The translations under genes were made by a program, and so were the position numbers. DNA of 48,066 nt from an uncultured Bacillota bacterium. GTDB lineage: Bacteria; Bacillota; Clostridia; Christensenellales; QAND01. Below, piece by piece: positions 8,801 to 15,930 of this stretch. Position 1 is the first letter of the stretch. Each line of letters opens with the position of its first letter. Below the pieces are notes generated by a model, which was not told where the DNA came from, did no database searches, and saw only the letters and a program-made list of their open reading frames with translations. The stretch covers positions 1 to 48,066 of the forward strand of contig CAJLPK010000007.1 of NCBI GenBank assembly GCA_905208455.1, written 5' to 3'.

Positions 8801-9372
8801 TGGCCCAGGGCAAAGACATCAACGTATTGGTGCTGGATACCGAAGTATACTCCAACACCGGCGGCCAGGCCTCTAAATCCAGCCGTACCGGCGCTGTGGC
8901 GCAGTTTGCTGCGGCTGGTAAGCGTGTACGCAAAAAGGATCTCGGCCTGATCAGCATGAGCTACGGTTACATCTATGTAGCGTCCATCGCCATGGGCGCC
9001 AACCATGCCCAGGCCCTGCAGGCGATTGCGGAAGCAGAAGCGTATCCGGGCCCGTCCCTGATCATCGCCTATGCGCCGTGTATCAACCATGGCATCAACA
9101 TGGGCAAATCGCAGGCGGAAGAGAAGAAAGCGGTAGAGTCCGGCTACTGGCCGCTGTACCGTTATAACCCGCAGCTGGCGGAAGAGGGCAAGAATCCGTT
9201 TATCCTGGATTCCAAGGCCCCGACGGCAGATTACCGTGAATTCATCATGGGTGAAAACCGTTACCGCAGCCTGGCGCAGCAGCGTCCGGAATTGGCGGAA
9301 GAGCTGTTCACCAAGCAGGAAGAGGAAGCGAAAGACCGCCTCGAATACTACAAGAAACTTACAGAGATGTAA
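5857..9372 (+). CDS. nifJ: Pyruvate:ferredoxin (flavodoxin) oxidoreductase
   Basis: The 1171-residue single-chain PFOR oxidises pyruvate and CoA to acetyl-CoA and CO2, passing electrons to ferredoxin; it is the central catabolic step of anaerobes. Order of parts: pyrimidine-binding N-terminal domain with YPITPSSPMAE, the gamma and CoA-binding domains, two ferredoxin-type clusters (CIQCNQCSLVCP from residue 688 and CTGCGNCADVCP from residue 744), the proximal-cluster cysteines in ACAGCGETPY and NATGCSSIYGG, and the TPP-binding GGDGWAYDIGYGG plus DTEVYSNTGGQ region. Length and cluster spacing are those of intact family members. It is monocistronic, between its own promoter and a terminator. Codon use is strongly biased, as expected of a highly expressed gene. 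Confidence 0.98.
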   Translation: MAKTLTIDGNTAAAHVAYAFSDVAAIYPITPSSPMAESCDEWAAAGRKNIYGQTMNIVEMQSEAGAAGAVHGSLVAGAMTTTFTASQGLLLMIPNMYKIAGELLPCVFHVSARALATQALNIFGDQADVMACRQTGFAMLASASVQEVMDLALVSHLSTIKTRVPFLHFFDGFRTSHEIQKVEVIDYEDMAKLADMDAIQAFRERAMNPEHPHQRGTAQNADTYFQNREASNKFYEAVPGVVQECMDKVAELTGRQYHLFDYYGAPDAENVVVIMGSGADGVEETMNYLIQERGQKIGLVKVRLYRPFVEEKFIETLPKTVKRIAVMDRTKEPGSAGEPLLQDVQTALFNAKLDVECIGGRYGMGSKEFTPSMINAIYENLAAAAPKKRFTVGINDDVTGLSLEVKEKINPAGEGTFQGMFYGLGSDGTVGANKNSIKIIGDHTDMYAQGYFFYDSKKSGGITVSHLRFGQKPIQSPYLIDTADFVACHNASYITRYDMTGVLREGGTFLLNCQWSPEELEHRLPAKVKNDLATKNINFYIIDGVKIAAEVGMGGRINTVMQSAFFKIANVIPYADANEYMKKAAYKSYSKKGEKIVNMNYAAIDAGGEGVVKVEIPESWKTTTEGAPMVAKSGDKYFDEVLYPIAYLHGDELPVSTFTPDGVVPTGTTKFEKRGVAIKVPEWQMDKCIQCNQCSLVCPHAVIRPVLVKEEDLKAAPAAFEAKAAIGKDFAGYQFRMQVSPLDCTGCGNCADVCPAKEKALVMKPLDSQMEQAENWTFAQDLPKPDIKFNRNTVKNSQFLQPLFEFSGACAGCGETPYIKLITQLFGDRMMVANATGCSSIYGGSSPTCPYTKNEKGHGPAWANSLFEDNAEFGYGMRVAAAQREALVAQKVDEVLENGCADDLKAALENWKANRHDGLASQEAAEAIKALLPEAIKADSKNAAALKVIENNADQLVKKSIWCFGGDGWAYDIGYGGVDHVLAQGKDINVLVLDTEVYSNTGGQASKSSRTGAVAQFAAAGKRVRKKDLGLISMSYGYIYVASIAMGANHAQALQAIAEAEAYPGPSLIIAYAPCINHGINMGKSQAEEKKAVESGYWPLYRYNPQLAEEGKNPFILDSKAPTADYREFIMGENRYRSLAQQRPELAEELFTKQEEEAKDRLEYYKKLTEM

Positions 9373-9381
9373 GTTCTAAGC

Positions 9382-9413
9382 GAAAAAGAGCGCAGCAATG
9401 CGCTCTTTTTTTA
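9382..9413 (+). terminator. Intrinsic terminator of nifJ
   Basis: AGAGCGCA and TGCGCTCT form the stem around a GCAA loop, followed by seven T residues. It lies 10 bp after the nifJ stop. Confidence 0.88.
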
Positions 9414-9474
9414 TGCCTAAATGAACAAACCGGGGACGCCTATCATAGCAATACATAGGAGAGGGGGAGGCATA

Positions 9475-9939
9475 TTGGGGAAAGAACATAGCCGCTGTCC
9501 GGCGTTGCCAAGGGAGAGGGCTTGCCGCGTCAAAATGCTGCAGCAAAGGCTGCGGGCTTTTGGGCTCTACCATGGATGCCAGAATGGATGCTATGGGCCG
9601 CGCACCCAAAAGGCAGTTTTGCAGTTCCAGGAATGGGCAAGGCTCCCAATGTCCGGGAAACTGGACGCAGCTACTTGGCGCGCATTGTTTGGCCCGCAGG
9701 CAAGGCTTAGCTCTCAATATATGGTTTTTGCACGGAGCCTTTGCCTTCAGACGCCCTGTATGCAAGGGTTGGATGTTTGGGCGGTACAGCAAAAATTGGC
9801 ACGCCAAGGGTTTCTTGGAGATGCGCCGGATGGGTGCTATGGGCCCAAGACTTGCAGCGCCGTCCGTACTTTTCAAGCTGCTGTACAGATAGAGGCTGAC
9901 GGCGTTGTAGGCCCGGAAACATGGAATGCGCTATTTTAA
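9475..9939 (+). CDS. Small protein with two peptidoglycan-binding (PG_binding_1) repeats
   Basis: About 154 residues with two copies of a PG_binding_1 repeat: VKMLQQRLRAFGLYHG..GCYGPRTQKAVLQFQ..GKLDAATWRALF and VWAVQQKLARQGFL..GCYGPKTCSAVRTFQ..GVVGPETWNALF. Such repeats normally anchor hydrolases to cell wall, but no catalytic domain is present. I chose TTG at 9475 because GGGGGAGG lies directly upstream; the in-frame ATG at 9421 lies close behind the nifJ terminator with no ribosome binding site. Neither start gives a signal peptide, so how it would reach the wall is unclear. It may be co-transcribed with the phosphatase 62 bp downstream. Confidence 0.75.
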   Translation: MGKEHSRCPALPRERACRVKMLQQRLRAFGLYHGCQNGCYGPRTQKAVLQFQEWARLPMSGKLDAATWRALFGPQARLSSQYMVFARSLCLQTPCMQGLDVWAVQQKLARQGFLGDAPDGCYGPKTCSAVRTFQAAVQIEADGVVGPETWNALF

Positions 9940-10001
9940 GGAAAAGGGCTTGGCAAAAAAAGAAAATCTTCGTACAATAAAAGAAAACGGAGGGCAGTGC
10001 C

Positions 10002-10652
10002 ATGAATGGCATTTTGTTTGATTTGGACGGCACGCTGCTGGATACATTGGATGACCTGATGGACAGCGTAAACTACGCATTGCATGCGGAAGGATTCCCG
10101 CAGCGGAGCAGACAGGAGATCCGTGCCTTTGTGGGGAATGGGGTTGCGAATCTGGTACACCGCGCTGTGCCCGGGGGAACGCCCCAGCCGGCAGAGGTGC
10201 GCTGTTTGGAAATATTTAGAGCACACTATGCGGCCAATATGAACCATAAAACGGCGCCTTATCCGGGGATTATGCCGTTGCTAAAAACGCTTAAGCAGCG
10301 AGGCATTCAAATGGCAGTGTCATCCAATAAATTTGATGCGGCTGTTAAACAGCTTTGCAAGGAGCAGTTCCAGGGGTATATTGATGTGGCCATTGGAGAA
10401 AGCGAAACGGTAAAAAAGAAGCCCGCGCCGGATGGCCCGCTGCTGGCGCTGCGCCAAATGGGATGCAAGAGAGAAGAGGCCCTTTACGTAGGGGATTCTG
10501 AGGTGGATGTGGAAACTGCCAAAAATACAGGGCTGATATGCGTAGGCGTGACCTGGGGCTTCCGCGACCGCAGCGTTTTGATGGAAAAAGGGGCCGATTA
10601 TATCATTGATGAACCGAAAGCGCTGTTAGACCTTTTAGATTCCCTCTGTTAA
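10002..10652 (+). CDS. HAD-superfamily phosphatase, phosphoglycolate phosphatase-like
   Basis: The 216-residue HAD hydrolase carries motif I FDLDGTLLDT (nucleophile D7, general acid D9), a helical cap, motif II VSSNK, motif III lysine in VKKKPAPDGP, and motif IV YVGDSEVDVETAKN. This layout is typical of Gph/PpaX-type phosphatases acting on phosphoglycolate, pyrophosphate or similar small substrates; the sequence does not decide which. A GGAGGGCAG ribosome binding site precedes the ATG. Its last 4 bases overlap the convergent mntP gene. Confidence 0.85.
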   Translation: MNGILFDLDGTLLDTLDDLMDSVNYALHAEGFPQRSRQEIRAFVGNGVANLVHRAVPGGTPQPAEVRCLEIFRAHYAANMNHKTAPYPGIMPLLKTLKQRGIQMAVSSNKFDAAVKQLCKEQFQGYIDVAIGESETVKKKPAPDGPLLALRQMGCKREEALYVGDSEVDVETAKNTGLICVGVTWGFRDRSVLMEKGADYIIDEPKALLDLLDSLC

Positions 10653-11194
10653 AAAAGGGCCTTGAGGCCGAGGGCGATGAGCAATAGGCCCCCTAAAACA
10701 GCGGCCTTATTGCCTAGGAAAGAGGCGAAGCGCTCTCCAAGAAAAAGGGAGATCGTACAGCAGATAAAGGTCACGAATGCAATGATGGGACAGGCCGTGC
10801 CCAGCGGGACAGAACAGGCCCGGAGACTGATGCCCACGGCAAAGGCGTCCAGGCTGGTGGCAACAGCCTGAAGGCATCCCTGAAGCCAGGTGAACCGGGG
10901 AACGGAGATAGGCCCATCTTTTGGATAGAAAATATCTATGATCATTTTTCCCCCGATAAAACACAAGATAAAAAAGGTGACGGATCCTGCATAAGCATCG
11001 ATAAATACCGCAAACAAGCCGCTGGCCAAATAGCCCAGGGCAGGCATCAGCCCTTGGAAGAGGCCAAAAAGCAAAGGCATGCGCAGCTTCGTAGGCCATG
11101 TTAGGTGCGGATAGGCCAGCGTATTGGAGATGGATACAGCGGCAGCATCCATGCTTAGGCCGAGCCCCAAAAAAAGTAGTTCGATGGTTCCCAT
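10649..11194 (-). CDS. mntP: Manganese efflux pump MntP
   Basis: The 181-residue membrane protein has six predicted transmembrane helices arranged as two related halves, each with the family's aspartate motif: LSMDAAAVSIS in helix 1 and TSLDAFAVGIS in the second half. MntP exports Mn(II) and protects from manganese toxicity. AAGGGG precedes the ATG. No yybP-ykoY manganese riboswitch is visible in the 194 bp upstream, unlike many mntP genes. It converges on the HAD gene with a 4-bp overlap. Confidence 0.9.
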   Translation of the reverse strand: MGTIELLFLGLGLSMDAAAVSISNTLAYPHLTWPTKLRMPLLFGLFQGLMPALGYLASGLFAVFIDAYAGSVTFFILCFIGGKMIIDIFYPKDGPISVPRFTWLQGCLQAVATSLDAFAVGISLRACSVPLGTACPIIAFVTFICCTISLFLGERFASFLGNKAAVLGGLLLIALGLKALF

Positions 11195-11388
11195 TTACAA
11201 ATCCCCTTATTGTGTCTTTGTATATTGTAATGAGCGAGAAGGCAAAGCATGACAAAAAAAGTATATTCTTTCACCTATGGTAAATGCTATGAAGGTATGC
11301 GGGGATAAAAGGCTGACGGATCGGCATACAAAAGAAAAGATCGCTGAATAGGCAGGATACGCAAGCGGTCTGGCAAAGCGGACAGGAT

Positions 11389-12108
11389 ATGATGGAAGAG
11401 AAAGAAAGAGACAAGCGGGGTATTTCCGCCTGGTATTGGACAAGGCTGGAAAAGCCTTTGACGGACGAGCAAAAAAATGCGCTGAAGATGGCATTGGCGG
11501 TTGGCAAAAAGCTGGACGGGCGGCAAGGAGATATTCGGCTATTGGCATATGCGATGCGAAGCTATGCCTTATACAAGCAGTATGGGCTGATGCCAAAGCA
11601 GCGATGGCAAACAACAAAACAAGGCAGGCCGTATCTGCCGGAATATCCGGAAATAGATGCAAACCTTTCGCATAGCGGCTGTATGGCGGTTTGTGCTGTT
11701 GGCAGGCCTTTTCTCGGCACAGATATACAAAAAACAAAAGCGCACATTGCAAGGCCGCTGGCACAGCGTGTATGTACGGAGGAAGAGCTGCGGTGGCTTT
11801 GGGAGAAGGAACAGACGCGGCGCGCAGATGCTTTTACGGAGATTTGGGCACTGAAGGAAAGCTATCTGAAATGGAATGGCAAGGGGCTTGGCCAGAGCAT
11901 GCGTTCCTTTATGGCGTATGAGTGCAGCCCGGGACAAATACAAACCAGTATACAGGGAGTAAGGTTTTGCCTTTGCACACCGATTCCGGGCTATAAGGCA
12001 GCCCTTTGTGCAGGGACAGAGCCATTGCCCAAAATACAGCAAGTCTCCCAGGCACAGCTATTGCGATTTTGTGCAGAGAGAGCTGGAAATACTGGAAAAA
12101 TTACTTGA
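11389..12108 (+). CDS. Sfp-type 4'-phosphopantetheinyl transferase
   Basis: The 239-residue protein has the Sfp-family signatures: NLSHSG at residues 92-97, GTDIQ at 110-114 and the WALKESYLKWNGKGL motif from residue 153. The family transfers phosphopantetheine from CoA to a serine of carrier proteins. The metal-binding aspartate is D112, but the acidic residue normally two positions on (E109 in Sfp) is Q114 here, a variation seen in some relatives. No polyketide, peptide synthetase or carrier-protein gene is in the window, so it may serve fatty-acid ACP or a distant cluster. The start (ATG at 11389 or 11392) has only a weak ribosome binding site. The rubrerythrin promoter overlaps its stop codon. 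Confidence 0.85.
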   Translation: MMEEKERDKRGISAWYWTRLEKPLTDEQKNALKMALAVGKKLDGRQGDIRLLAYAMRSYALYKQYGLMPKQRWQTTKQGRPYLPEYPEIDANLSHSGCMAVCAVGRPFLGTDIQKTKAHIARPLAQRVCTEEELRWLWEKEQTRRADAFTEIWALKESYLKWNGKGLGQSMRSFMAYECSPGQIQTSIQGVRFCLCTPIPGYKAALCAGTEPLPKIQQVSQAQLLRFCAERAGNTGKIT

Positions 12109-12133
12109 CAGAGAAAGAGAAAGCTTCTATAAT
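12105..12133 (+). promoter_or_regulatory. Consensus promoter of the rubrerythrin gene
   Basis: TTGACA (12105-12110), a 17-bp spacer and TATAAT (12128-12133) match the sigma-A consensus perfectly. The -35 box overlaps the stop codon of the preceding gene. Confidence 0.88.
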
Positions 12134-12143
12134 AAAAATACAA

Positions 12144-12158
12144 TAATAAGAATTGTTA
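12144..12158. promoter_or_regulatory. Imperfect palindrome at the rubrerythrin transcription start (possible PerR/Fur-type operator)
   Basis: TAATAAGAATTGTTA is a 15-bp imperfect palindrome (10 of 14 arm positions match), with the 7-1-7 layout and AT-richness of a PerR/Fur box. It begins 11 bp after the -10 element. Peroxide-responsive control of rubrerythrin is common in Clostridia; assignment here is inference. Confidence 0.3.
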
Positions 12159-12204
12159 CTATTTAGGGCTAAGGCTCAAATTCATAAAGAAAAGAGGATA
12201 TGTC

Positions 12205-12744
12205 ATGAAAGAATTAAAGGGTAGTCAGACCGAAGCTAACCTGTTGGCAGCATTTGCGGGCGAGTCCCAAGCGCGCAACAAATACACCTATTATGCGTCC
12301 AAGGCTAAAAAAGATGGCTATGAACAGATTGCCGGCCTATTCCTGGAGACTGCGGAAAACGAAAAAGAGCATGCCAAGATCTGGTTCAAGCTGCTGCACG
12401 ATGGTATGCCGGATACCATGGAAAACCTAAAGGATGCAGCCGCTGGCGAAAATTATGAATGGACCGATATGTATGCAGGCTTTGCAAAGACTGCCAGGGA
12501 AGAGGGCTTTGATAAGATTGCCTATTTGTTTGAAGCGGTTGGCAAGATTGAAAAAGAACATGAGGAGCGCTATTTGAAGCTCTTGGCAAATATTGAGAAT
12601 AATACGGTCTTTGTGCGTGACGGAGAGGTATATTGGCAGTGCCGCAACTGCGGACACATTCACAAGGGGCTAAAGGCGCCTGAGGTATGTCCGGTTTGCG
12701 AGCATCCGAAATCCTTCTTCCAGCTCCCGGCGAAAAATTATTAA
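12205..12744 (+). CDS. rbr: Rubrerythrin
   Basis: The 179-residue protein has an N-terminal four-helix diiron domain, with ExxH ligand motifs ENEKEH and KIEKEHEERY, and a C-terminal rubredoxin-like domain whose cysteines are in CRNCG and CPVC. Rubrerythrin reduces hydrogen peroxide with electrons from NADH or ferredoxin via rubredoxin, defending strict anaerobes from oxygen. It has its own consensus promoter, a GAGG ribosome binding site and a terminator, so it is monocistronic. Confidence 0.96.
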   Translation: MKELKGSQTEANLLAAFAGESQARNKYTYYASKAKKDGYEQIAGLFLETAENEKEHAKIWFKLLHDGMPDTMENLKDAAAGENYEWTDMYAGFAKTAREEGFDKIAYLFEAVGKIEKEHEERYLKLLANIENNTVFVRDGEVYWQCRNCGHIHKGLKAPEVCPVCEHPKSFFQLPAKNY

Positions 12745-12751
12745 GCAATGG

Positions 12752-12787
12752 AAAAGCACAGGCGCTATGGCCTGTGCTTTTTTATTT
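12752..12787. terminator. Bidirectional intrinsic terminator after rubrerythrin
   Basis: A 12-bp perfect stem (AAAAGCACAGGC, 12752-12763, with 12770-12781) and a 6-base loop end in a T-run. The A-run on the left lets it also stop minus-strand transcription of the dehydrogenase operon ending at 12793. Confidence 0.88.
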
Positions 12788-12792
12788 TGCCG

Positions 12793-13860
12793 CTATTGAG
12801 TGCGCGTCCATACGCGGAGCGGGGGCTGGCCGTTGGCGTATCGCTGGATCTCATCAAAGATCATTTCACTTTGCCATCTGTCCACATCACAGCTCATCCC
12901 TGCCAAGTGCGAAGTAATGAGCACATTGTCCCGATGCAAAAGCGGATGGTTCTCAGGAGCGGGCTCCTGCCACATGACATCCATCGCAGCGCCGGCAATA
13001 CGCTTTGCATCCAGTGCCTCTATCAACGCCCTTTGATCGACCACAGCGGCCCGCGCGGTGTTGATAAAAACAGCGGTGGATTTCATTTGTGCAAACCAAG
13101 AGGCATCGACGATGCCGCGTGTTTCATCGTTGACAGGCAGATGAATGGATACGACATCCGAGGCAGAAAGCGTTTCTTCCAACGAGGCTTTCTCACAGCC
13201 GCAGCCTTCTATGACCTCAGCAGGGCAGTAGGGATCGTAGACCTTGACTTTCATGCCAAAGCCTTCCTTGGCAGTGTGCCCCACGCGCCGGCCGATGGCG
13301 CCGAACCCGATGAGCCCCAGCGTACGCCCGTATAGCTCGAACCCGCCGCCGAAATCGTGCATGGGGCTGCTGCCGTCCGGCATGAACCAGACGACATCCT
13401 GCTGCGGGTCCAGCACAAGCACATCGTCCTTGGCGGGGCCGAGATAACGGCCGCTGCGCAGCGCGTGCGCATCCGCCGCGATGCGGCGCACCAGGCCGAT
13501 CAGCAATCCAAAAAAGAATTCTGAAACGGAATTGGCATTGCGGCCTGGTGTATATACCAGCGGAATCCCAGCCTGGTGGATGGCTTTCCAATCCACATTC
13601 ACCGGCGTGCCCCGCCCGCAGCCCAGCAATTTCATACCGCTTTGCTGCCAGGCCTGGATACAGCGGGCGGTTACGACCTCGTCGCTGATGTATACGATCT
13701 CATGGCCCAGGCATTGTGTGAGCAGCTCTTCCTCTGTGGGCTTTTTGCCGCCCAGCGCCGGGCGTCCTACGGTGGTAATATCGCATAACGCCTGGAGCTG
13801 AGAAAAATAAGGATCTGTAACAGCGCTGGAGAGCGCCAATTTAATTTTCTGTTTTGCCAT
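12793..13860 (-). CDS. D-isomer-specific 2-hydroxyacid dehydrogenase
   Basis: The 355-residue NAD(P)-dependent dehydrogenase of the PGDH/D-lactate dehydrogenase superfamily has the Rossmann motif GLIGFGAIG at 182-190 and the catalytic trio R270 (NTARAAVVD), E299 (QEPAPENHPL) and H318 (SHLAGMS). A stretch of about 35 residues (140-175) between the substrate and cofactor domains is longer than usual and may shape the substrate pocket. It is the last gene of the operon with the aldolase and the LarA-type racemase, overlapping the aldolase stop as TAATG. The context suggests it oxidises a 2-hydroxyacid, or reduces a 2-keto acid, that is also a substrate of the other two; which one is unknown. Confidence 0.85.
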   Translation of the reverse strand: MAKQKIKLALSSAVTDPYFSQLQALCDITTVGRPALGGKKPTEEELLTQCLGHEIVYISDEVVTARCIQAWQQSGMKLLGCGRGTPVNVDWKAIHQAGIPLVYTPGRNANSVSEFFFGLLIGLVRRIAADAHALRSGRYLGPAKDDVLVLDPQQDVVWFMPDGSSPMHDFGGGFELYGRTLGLIGFGAIGRRVGHTAKEGFGMKVKVYDPYCPAEVIEGCGCEKASLEETLSASDVVSIHLPVNDETRGIVDASWFAQMKSTAVFINTARAAVVDQRALIEALDAKRIAGAAMDVMWQEPAPENHPLLHRDNVLITSHLAGMSCDVDRWQSEMIFDEIQRYANGQPPLRVWTRTQ

Positions 13861-14483
13861 TAGCCGATCGCCTTTCCATTCATATCCGCCGCCGTTAAAA
13901 TGACGGGATCCCCCATGCCTTTGGCGAGGAAATACAACTGTGCCATGGACTCCATTTCCTCTGCAATATACATGGCCTTATCAATGGTCTCAGCCCCTGC
14001 AATGAGCCCATGATTTTGAAGAAGAACCGCCTTGTACCCCTGCATGGCCTGATAGGTGATTTCCGCCAATTCTTCCGTTCCGGGCGGCGCAAACTTTGCG
14101 CAGGGAAGCTCGTAGGCACCGCAGAGCGACAGCATAAAATGGACGGCAGGCAACGGCTTGCCCAAGCAGGATGCAGCGGTGGCGTAGGGGGAATGGGTAT
14201 GTACCACGGCATCAATGTCTGTCCGCCCTTTGTAATAGCTGCGGTGCATGACATGCTCGATAGAGGGGCGCCGTGTACCTTCCACGATACGGCCTTCCAG
14301 GTCAATGACCACGACGTCCTCTGCCGTAATCTCATGGTAATCCATCGAAGAGGGGCTCATTGCGTATAAGCCCTCTTTACGATTGAATACGCTGATGTTG
14401 CCGGCAGTCCCCGTTGTAAGCCTTTTTTCCAGCATCTTGACGCCATAGGCCCGAACCAATTCCCGTTCTTCTCGTAAAATCAT
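13860..14483 (-). CDS. Class II aldolase (FucA/AraD family)
   Basis: The 207-residue zinc aldolase/epimerase family member has zinc ligands H95 and H97 (VVHTHSPYA) and H158 (LLQNHGLIAG), with the catalytic acid E76 in RRPSIEHVMH and the substrate-phosphate loops TGTAGNIS and SPSSMDY. Family members cleave fuculose, rhamnulose or ribulose phosphates, or act on short keto acids and tetronates. No sugar kinase is nearby, so a phosphorylated sugar substrate is not favoured by context. An AAGGAGG ribosome binding site precedes the ATG; the gene starts 37 bp after larA and overlaps the dehydrogenase start. Confidence 0.88.
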   Translation of the reverse strand: MILREERELVRAYGVKMLEKRLTTGTAGNISVFNRKEGLYAMSPSSMDYHEITAEDVVVIDLEGRIVEGTRRPSIEHVMHRSYYKGRTDIDAVVHTHSPYATAASCLGKPLPAVHFMLSLCGAYELPCAKFAPPGTEELAEITYQAMQGYKAVLLQNHGLIAGAETIDKAMYIAEEMESMAQLYFLAKGMGDPVILTAADMNGKAIG

Positions 14484-14520
14484 GGAAACGACCTCCTTAA
14501 AATATGATGGACGCAGCGGA

Positions 14521-15795
14521 TTACTGCGTGATCAGCTCTACTCCGTTGGGGATACATAAAATGCGGCTTTGCGGCCCAGCCAATGCGTCTGCTGCTGCGA
14601 GCGCCTCCGGGAAAGAGAAAGCGTGGCGCAGACCAAACGCTTCCACGAGCGCAGGCTCGCATTGATCGGTGACCAGGATCACATGGGCTTTTTGCAGGAT
14701 ACGGGCCAAGATCTGCGCCTGCCACTGATCGGCTTGGGTCTGCCCGCGGCCCCGCTGCAAAAGGGCCTGGGTCAATGCCTCTGGTTTCTTGTACCGTTGG
14801 AAAAGCTCATAAAATCCCTGGCTGCCATGCCCATCATAGCATGAGCAAAGCGCAAGGATGACGCCGCCGGGGCGCACGCACGCTTCAGCCCCGCTCATAC
14901 ATTTGACGGATTGATAGATATTCAGATCCAGCGGCGCGCCGCCGTTGCCGGTGATGACGATATCTGCCTGCCGGGCTGGCGCCTGCGCCTGGGACCGGAC
15001 ATAGGTGCAGCCGGCTGCATGGGCCTGCTCAAAATGCCCGGCAAAGGCGCGTACGATTTGTTTTTGTTCATTCAAGCATACGTTCAAAATAAATTGCAGA
15101 TTCGCCTGGCGGGCTGCATACAGCATATCCTCGTGCAGCGGATTGCCCTGTAACGATCCGCTATGGGCGCAGGGGTGGTGGATAAATTCCGCGTTGTGAT
15201 TGTAAAAAACCGTTTCCTGGGAGGCGATACCGGGCAAAATGCTCTTGCGCCCGCCGGAATAGCCGGCAAAAAAATGCGGCTCAATAAATCCTTCGGACAA
15301 AATGAGATCAGCCCAAGCAGCCTGCTCATTCAGCCACAAGGCGCCGCCAGAGGGCAGCGCACCAAAGCAGCGCATACGCTGCGTATCCCTAGCGTTATGC
15401 ACGAAAATTTTCTCTTGGGCGCATATGTCCGGCCCAAAGCGGTCCAGCAGCTCTGCCTGGGTCGTTGGGCGGTGAAATCCAGTGGCAACCAGAATATGGA
15501 TCTCTGCCTGGGGGCTGCCGCGGCGTACCTCCTCCAGCAGCAAAGGCAGGGTGATCCGGCTGGGCATAGGGCGTGTATGGTCGCTTGTAATGATAAGAAT
15601 ATGCTGTTTTCCTTGGCACAGGGCAGAAAGGCGCGGACTGCCGATGGGATGGTCCAATGCCTGGCGCACGAGCTGCTGCTGTGCTGACAAAGCCATGAAG
15701 GGCTGGGGTTTTGCCTGTAAGATACCGGCAAACCGATCCTCGGGGATAGAGCAGCGGATATGGCCTGTGCCATAGGGAATGGAGACAACTGGCAT
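14521..15795 (-). CDS. larA: LarA-type nickel-pincer 2-hydroxyacid racemase/epimerase
   Basis: The 424-residue protein conserves every hallmark of lactate racemase LarA, and in the same numbering as the Lactobacillus plantarum enzyme: H108 (ATGFHRP) and H174 (FIEPHFFAG) as catalytic bases, K184 (SGGRKS) that tethers the pyridinium pincer nucleotide, and H200 (FYNH) that binds nickel; SDHTRPMPS lies at 71-79. I set the start at ATG 15793-15795 because AGGAGG lies just upstream and would otherwise be inside the protein. LarA homologues racemise lactate, malate, phenyllactate and sugar acids, so the substrate is open. The larB, larC and larE cofactor genes are not in the window. First gene of the aldolase-dehydrogenase operon. 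Confidence 0.9.
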   Translation of the reverse strand: MPVVSIPYGTGHIRCSIPEDRFAGILQAKPQPFMALSAQQQLVRQALDHPIGSPRLSALCQGKQHILIITSDHTRPMPSRITLPLLLEEVRRGSPQAEIHILVATGFHRPTTQAELLDRFGPDICAQEKIFVHNARDTQRMRCFGALPSGGALWLNEQAAWADLILSEGFIEPHFFAGYSGGRKSILPGIASQETVFYNHNAEFIHHPCAHSGSLQGNPLHEDMLYAARQANLQFILNVCLNEQKQIVRAFAGHFEQAHAAGCTYVRSQAQAPARQADIVITGNGGAPLDLNIYQSVKCMSGAEACVRPGGVILALCSCYDGHGSQGFYELFQRYKKPEALTQALLQRGRGQTQADQWQAQILARILQKAHVILVTDQCEPALVEAFGLRHAFSFPEALAAADALAGPQSRILCIPNGVELITQ

Positions 15796-15823
15796 AAAAT
15801 TCCTCCTTTGAAAAGGCACATAT

Positions 15824-15829
15824 AGTATA
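15824..15829 (-). promoter_or_regulatory. -10 element of the larA operon
   Basis: TATACT on the minus strand lies about 30 bp upstream of the larA start. The -35 region is not close to consensus, which may mean activator-dependent control. Confidence 0.4.
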
Positions 15830-15846
15830 CCATATTACACGGTAGT

Positions 15847-15875
15847 TTGGCTTTTTGTTTCCTCTATGGTAAAAT
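15847..15875 (+). promoter_or_regulatory. Promoter of the aldo/keto reductase gene
   Basis: TTGGCT (15847-15852) and TAAAAT (15870-15875) are separated by 17 bp, divergent from larA. Confidence 0.6.
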
Positions 15876-15930
15876 AATACTGTTGTTTTAGGCATTTTGA
15901 AAGACTTCTTTTGAAAAGGAATGAGTTACT

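Noticed and set aside
5839..9090. 1083-residue open frame on the minus strand opposite nifJ
   Set aside because: Product of the strong codon bias of nifJ; the translation has no recognisable domain, no ribosome binding site and lies wholly antisense to an unmistakable gene.
11195..11388. Possible yybP-ykoY manganese riboswitch before mntP
   Set aside because: The characteristic paired loops and conserved internal-loop sequences are not seen; only a ribosome binding site is clear.
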